Position numbers and translations under genes: made by a program. Below, one piece after another: positions 5,330 through 6,430 of a DNA stretch of 6,430 nucleotides; position 1 is the first letter of the stretch, and every line of letters begins with the position of its first letter. The notes under the pieces were generated by a model. That model had not been told where the DNA came from. It did not search any database and saw only the letters and a list, made by a program, of their open reading frames with translations. Origin of the DNA: an uncultured Bacteroidales bacterium (GTDB lineage: Bacteria; Bacteroidota; Bacteroidia; Bacteroidales; Paludibacteraceae); assembly GCA_937891905.1 (NCBI GenBank), contig CALATT010000027.1, positions 1 to 6,430 on the forward strand, read 5' to 3'.

Positions 5330-5350
5330 GTATATATTTGGAGGCGTTTT

Positions 5351-6430
5351 TTATAGCACTTCGTGCAAAATCTCGCTCACAGTAGGGTGTGGAAAGACTA
5401 CTTGCTTCATTTCTGCCACCGTATAGCCATTGCGAACGGCAAAAGAAGCAGCCGCGATAAACTCCGAGCATGGATTACCAATACAATGAACACCCACAAT
5501 CGTTTGATTACGCTTCTCAATGATCATCTTGCATAGGCCCGTCTCTCCTTCATTCTCAGCCATGAATCGTCCCGAGAAAGTCATGGGCAGTTTATGCACC
5601 TCGTAGAAAGCCTCCACTCCACCCGCTTTGGCGAGGCCTGCTTCGCCTTCCATCTCGGTATAGAAATCACGCACTTGCTGCTCTGTGAGTCCTACCGAAG
5701 CTATCTCTGGATTGGTATAAACCACAGATGGAATAGCATTATATGCTATGCGCTGGAGAGGAATCTGCTTCAGCATGCGTCCTATAGCCACTTCGGCTTG
5801 ACGAGAAGCCACATGGGCGAGCATAATCTTGCCCGTCACATCGCCGCAAGCATAGACATTAGGCAGATTGGTCTTGCAGAAATCATCGATGACGATGGCT
5901 CCACGATTGAGTTCAAGGTCATTAAGTGCCTCTAATCCTTGCAGATTAGCACGGCGACCTACACAAACAAGTATCTTATCGGCCTCTATCCACTCGCCAT
6001 TCGCTGTCACACCATTGGTTTTGATCTCCTCCACCTTGGTATTGGTGAGGATAGTCATACCCGCTTTGCGGTATTTATCCAATAGTATTTGCACCACTTC
6101 TTGGTCAAGGTTGGGCAAGATAGTAGGCATGGCCTCAATAACCGTGACAGGTATGCCCAATTCGTGGTAAAGCGTAGCGAACTCCATACCGATGACACCA
6201 CCGCCTACAATAACGATAGAACGCGGTAATTCGGTGGCTGCTAAGGCCTCTGTGCTGCTCCACACATTGGGGTTGTCCTGAATGCCAGGTATAGGTGGCA
6301 CAAAATTAGTAGAACCCGTGCAAATAAGCAGATTATCAGCCGTATAGGTCTGTTCGCCACATTGGATAGTAACTGCTTCGTCGGTGCGGCTTAGCACGGT
6401 AGCAGCACCATTAACGAGGGTGCAGTTCTC
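5351..6430 (-). CDS. lpdA: Dihydrolipoyl dehydrogenase (E3), lacking its N-terminus at the right edge
   Basis: The reading frame is open to the end of the window (359 residues). The GTG at 6397 is internal: 11 further in-frame codons upstream give E-N-C-T-L-V-N-G-A-A-T, normal for this family. The FAD/NAD flavoenzyme reoxidises dihydrolipoamide of 2-oxoacid dehydrogenase or glycine-cleavage complexes. In the fragment one sees I-C-T-G-S (36-40), the NAD-binding I-V-G-G-G-V-I-G-M-E-F (73-84), the FAD-contacting Y-A-C-G-D-V-T-G-K (193-201), and the dimerisation domain ending H-P-T-V-S-E (348-353), which holds the catalytic His-Glu pair. The first FAD fold and the C-x4-C redox disulfide are outside the window (about 90-100 residues missing of roughly 450). 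Another class I flavin disulfide reductase (such as mercuric reductase) is less likely given the H-P-T-x-S-E ending. Residues about 260-275 are longer than I would expect. Which complex it serves cannot be told here. Confidence 0.9.
   Translation of the reverse strand, partial: ENCTLVNGAATVLSRTDEAVTIQCGEQTYTADNLLICTGSTNFVPPIPGIQDNPNVWSSTEALAATELPRSIVIVGGGVIGMEFATLYHELGIPVTVIEAMPTILPNLDQEVVQILLDKYRKAGMTILTNTKVEEIKTNGVTANGEWIEADKILVCVGRRANLQGLEALNDLELNRGAIVIDDFCKTNLPNVYACGDVTGKIMLAHVASRQAEVAIGRMLKQIPLQRIAYNAIPSVVYTNPEIASVGLTEQQVRDFYTEMEGEAGLAKAGGVEAFYEVHKLPMTFSGRFMAENEGETGLCKMIIEKRNQTIVGVHCIGNPCSEFIAAASFAVRNGYTVAEMKQVVFPHPTVSEILHEVL

Noticed and set aside
5333..5340. Plus-strand TATATTTG as a -7 promoter box
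   Set aside because: There is no -33 TTTG at the right distance, and it would point antisense into the dihydrolipoyl dehydrogenase gene.
6395..6397. GTG as the start of the dihydrolipoyl dehydrogenase gene
   Set aside because: The frame stays open to the window end with family-like residues upstream, and the FAD fold and redox cysteines would be missing; the gene is cut by the edge.

Overview
The window looks like a chromosomal segment of a Bacteroidota (Bacteroidales-type) genome. Three things point there: the split methylmalonyl-CoA mutase genes, a secreted endonuclease I with a Bacteroidales-style C-terminal tail (L-x-N-M-L-G-Q-K-V), and a promoter of the Bacteroidota form (TTTG, 20 bp, TAnnTTTG). 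The species cannot be fixed from the sequence alone. All recognised genes are on the minus strand, so transcription runs from the right end to the left.

Layout in transcription order. (1) 6430-5351: dihydrolipoyl dehydrogenase, entering the window without its N-terminus and followed by a clear hairpin/T-tract terminator. (2) 5294-5263: a good Bacteroidota promoter overlapped by a 16-bp perfect palindrome, driving (3) 5240-3408: a 610-residue exported endonuclease I with accessory domains. (4) 3416-3061: a non-coding mosaic of short tandem repeats (7- and 8-mers), inverted copies and small GC-rich hairpins. (5) 3060-2922: AT-rich leader with a possible promoter. (6) 2921-1011: mutA, the small subunit of methylmalonyl-CoA mutase. 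(7) 930-529: a four-helix-bundle (S23 / 23S rRNA intervening-sequence family) protein gene. (8) 487-1: the start of mutB, the large catalytic subunit, which runs off the left end.

MutA and MutB together interconvert succinyl-CoA and (R)-methylmalonyl-CoA with adenosylcobalamin, the key step of the succinate-propionate route. The four-helix-bundle gene sits between the two subunit genes and is bordered on both sides by degenerate heptamer arrays of one family (roughly GGARYAA / GAATCAA). Heptamers of the same look also lie inside mutA, where they encode the linker between its two domains without breaking the frame. The most interesting hypothesis is therefore a short, repeat-bounded, mobile or formerly mobile element carrying a four-helix-bundle gene, together with related non-coding repeat units that settle between genes and in tolerant linkers. 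This is inference from one window: the repeats, their period and orientation are seen directly, but mobility is not.
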